This document shows positions 63,120 through 64,000 of a stretch of 64,000 nt of DNA, in pieces. The stretch is taken from positions 44,283,400-44,347,399 of the forward strand of contig NC_134116.1 in assembly GCF_040939455.1 (NCBI RefSeq). The letters run 5' to 3'. A program made the position numbers and the translations under genes. Each line of letters starts with the position of its first letter. The stretch's first letter is position 1. The notes beneath the pieces were generated by a model. It searched no databases. It had not been told where the DNA came from and worked only from the letters and a program-made list of their open reading frames with translations. This DNA comes from Microcebus murinus (taxonomy: Eukaryota > Chordata > Mammalia > Primates > Cheirogaleidae).

Positions 63120-63260
63120 TGTATATTATACATTATGATTTCCAATTCCTAGATGAAGAAATTAAAGTCCAGATAAGCTATATGAGTTTCTCATGCTCAT
63201 TAAACCAATGAGTGGTTGGTCAGAAACTCTGGATTCTTTCATCCCTGCAGTGCTAATGGC
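63120..63260 (+). mobile_element. MIR SINE fragment
   Basis: 'ctagatgaagaaattaaagtccag' followed by 'cagaaactctggattctttcatcc' follows the MIR core and 3' part. Confidence 0.6.
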
Positions 63261-64000
63261 AGTGGATGTGTCACAGAGCCAGGACTAGGACTGGGTAAGT
63301 GAAACGACTGAGGTATTTGCCTTAGGCACAAAATTTAATGGTGTGCTAAATTCAGTAATCAAGATAAATATTTAATGCATTATTTCAAAAAGTATATAAT
63401 CAATAAAAATATCCATGATGAACAAAATATAAAAATTTTTAAGAAAGACACATCTTATTACTGATTTTTTCTTTTGCCCCAGGCTACTGTATGTTTCTTA
63501 ATTGCAATGGGTATATTGATTAGCATATTATACTCCAAAGTCGCAAGGCCTGGGTGCTGTTTCTGGCACATATTCACAGCACATTACTTCACATCTACAA
63601 GTCTAAATGTGTATATACATCTGCAAGTGAAAATTTTCACATCTATAAAATGTTTATGCCATCAATGCCTCCTTGATAAGTTTATGGCAGGATTAAAGAG
63701 ACAAAGTACTGGGCACACAGTATGGCAATTTATAAACATTCAATACATGACACATAGGTAGTTTTAGTTCTTATTTATAGTTATACTTAAATGTAAGCAT
63801 ATGTAAAATATATATACATATATGTTAACGTGCACACATTCACATAATCTCAAGAAAAACATAATGATCAAACAGTGAGCCAGTGTTTATTCAATTGATT
63901 GTAATTAGAAGACTGTCTTCACAGAATCTTAGAAATATTTCAAAATAGGAAAATTCCAAAAATGTATTTATTTGGCTTTAGATTCAAGACTGGATGATTT
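63261..64000. other. Unassigned AT-rich DNA to window end
   Basis: Nothing recognised; a 95-codon plus-strand frame (63474-63761) shows no domain. Confidence 0.4.

Overview
The window looks like nuclear DNA of a primate, most likely a strepsirrhine (lemur or galago type). It is AT-rich and carries Alu SINEs in both orientations. Two Alus (1913-2248 and 19271-19604) have the extra linker between left and right arms (a 'ttggccaa'-containing stretch) that I associate with strepsirrhine Alus. Several young LINE-1 3' ends finish in a 'gtacccccataatatgctgaaat' type tail. No exon, splice-bounded frame, tRNA, rRNA or CRISPR array could be supported. The open frames are short (the longest, 163 codons, crosses an L1 rearrangement junction), so I read the window as a gene desert or a large intron. 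Repeat family names come from recognition by eye, not from a database search.

Layout. 1-952: 3' end of an endogenous retrovirus (env remnant, polypurine tract, 3' LTR). 1-13 kb: decayed MIR and L2 pieces, two Alus, a hAT-type MITE (7730-7940), simple repeats and a Tigger-like MITE (13173-13522). 14-18 kb: an L1 cluster, with a 5'-inverted L1 inside one target-site duplication, two 5'-truncated L1s (one carrying a CA microsatellite inside ORF2-derived sequence), and MIRs. 18-20 kb: an MLT1-type LTR and two Alus.

21.0-23.95 kb is the most structured part. A segment of old L1 has been duplicated as an inverted repeat around a cluster of small palindromes. One arm was later split by a 1,318-bp unidentified insertion flanked by a 12-bp direct repeat. 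A second 5'-inverted L1 lies just beyond. 24-42 kb is mostly unassigned AT-rich DNA with an Alu, a hAT-type MITE, a MaLR LTR and a diverged direct duplication near 38.6/39.8 kb.

42.5-43.8 kb holds a dead mariner transposon that still shows D34D spacing. 43.9-44.4 kb is a dispersed repeat with an internal TA/GA microsatellite. 44.4-64 kb contains unassigned DNA, a DNA-transposon-like repeat interrupted by a short copied segment (53.2-53.7 kb), a perfect (GAAA)31 array, a third 5'-inverted L1 (58.2 kb), a reversed MLT1-type LTR (60.3-60.8 kb) and MIRs.

I found no functional gene system. The biology visible here is the history of insertion, inversion and local copying by mobile elements and DNA repair.
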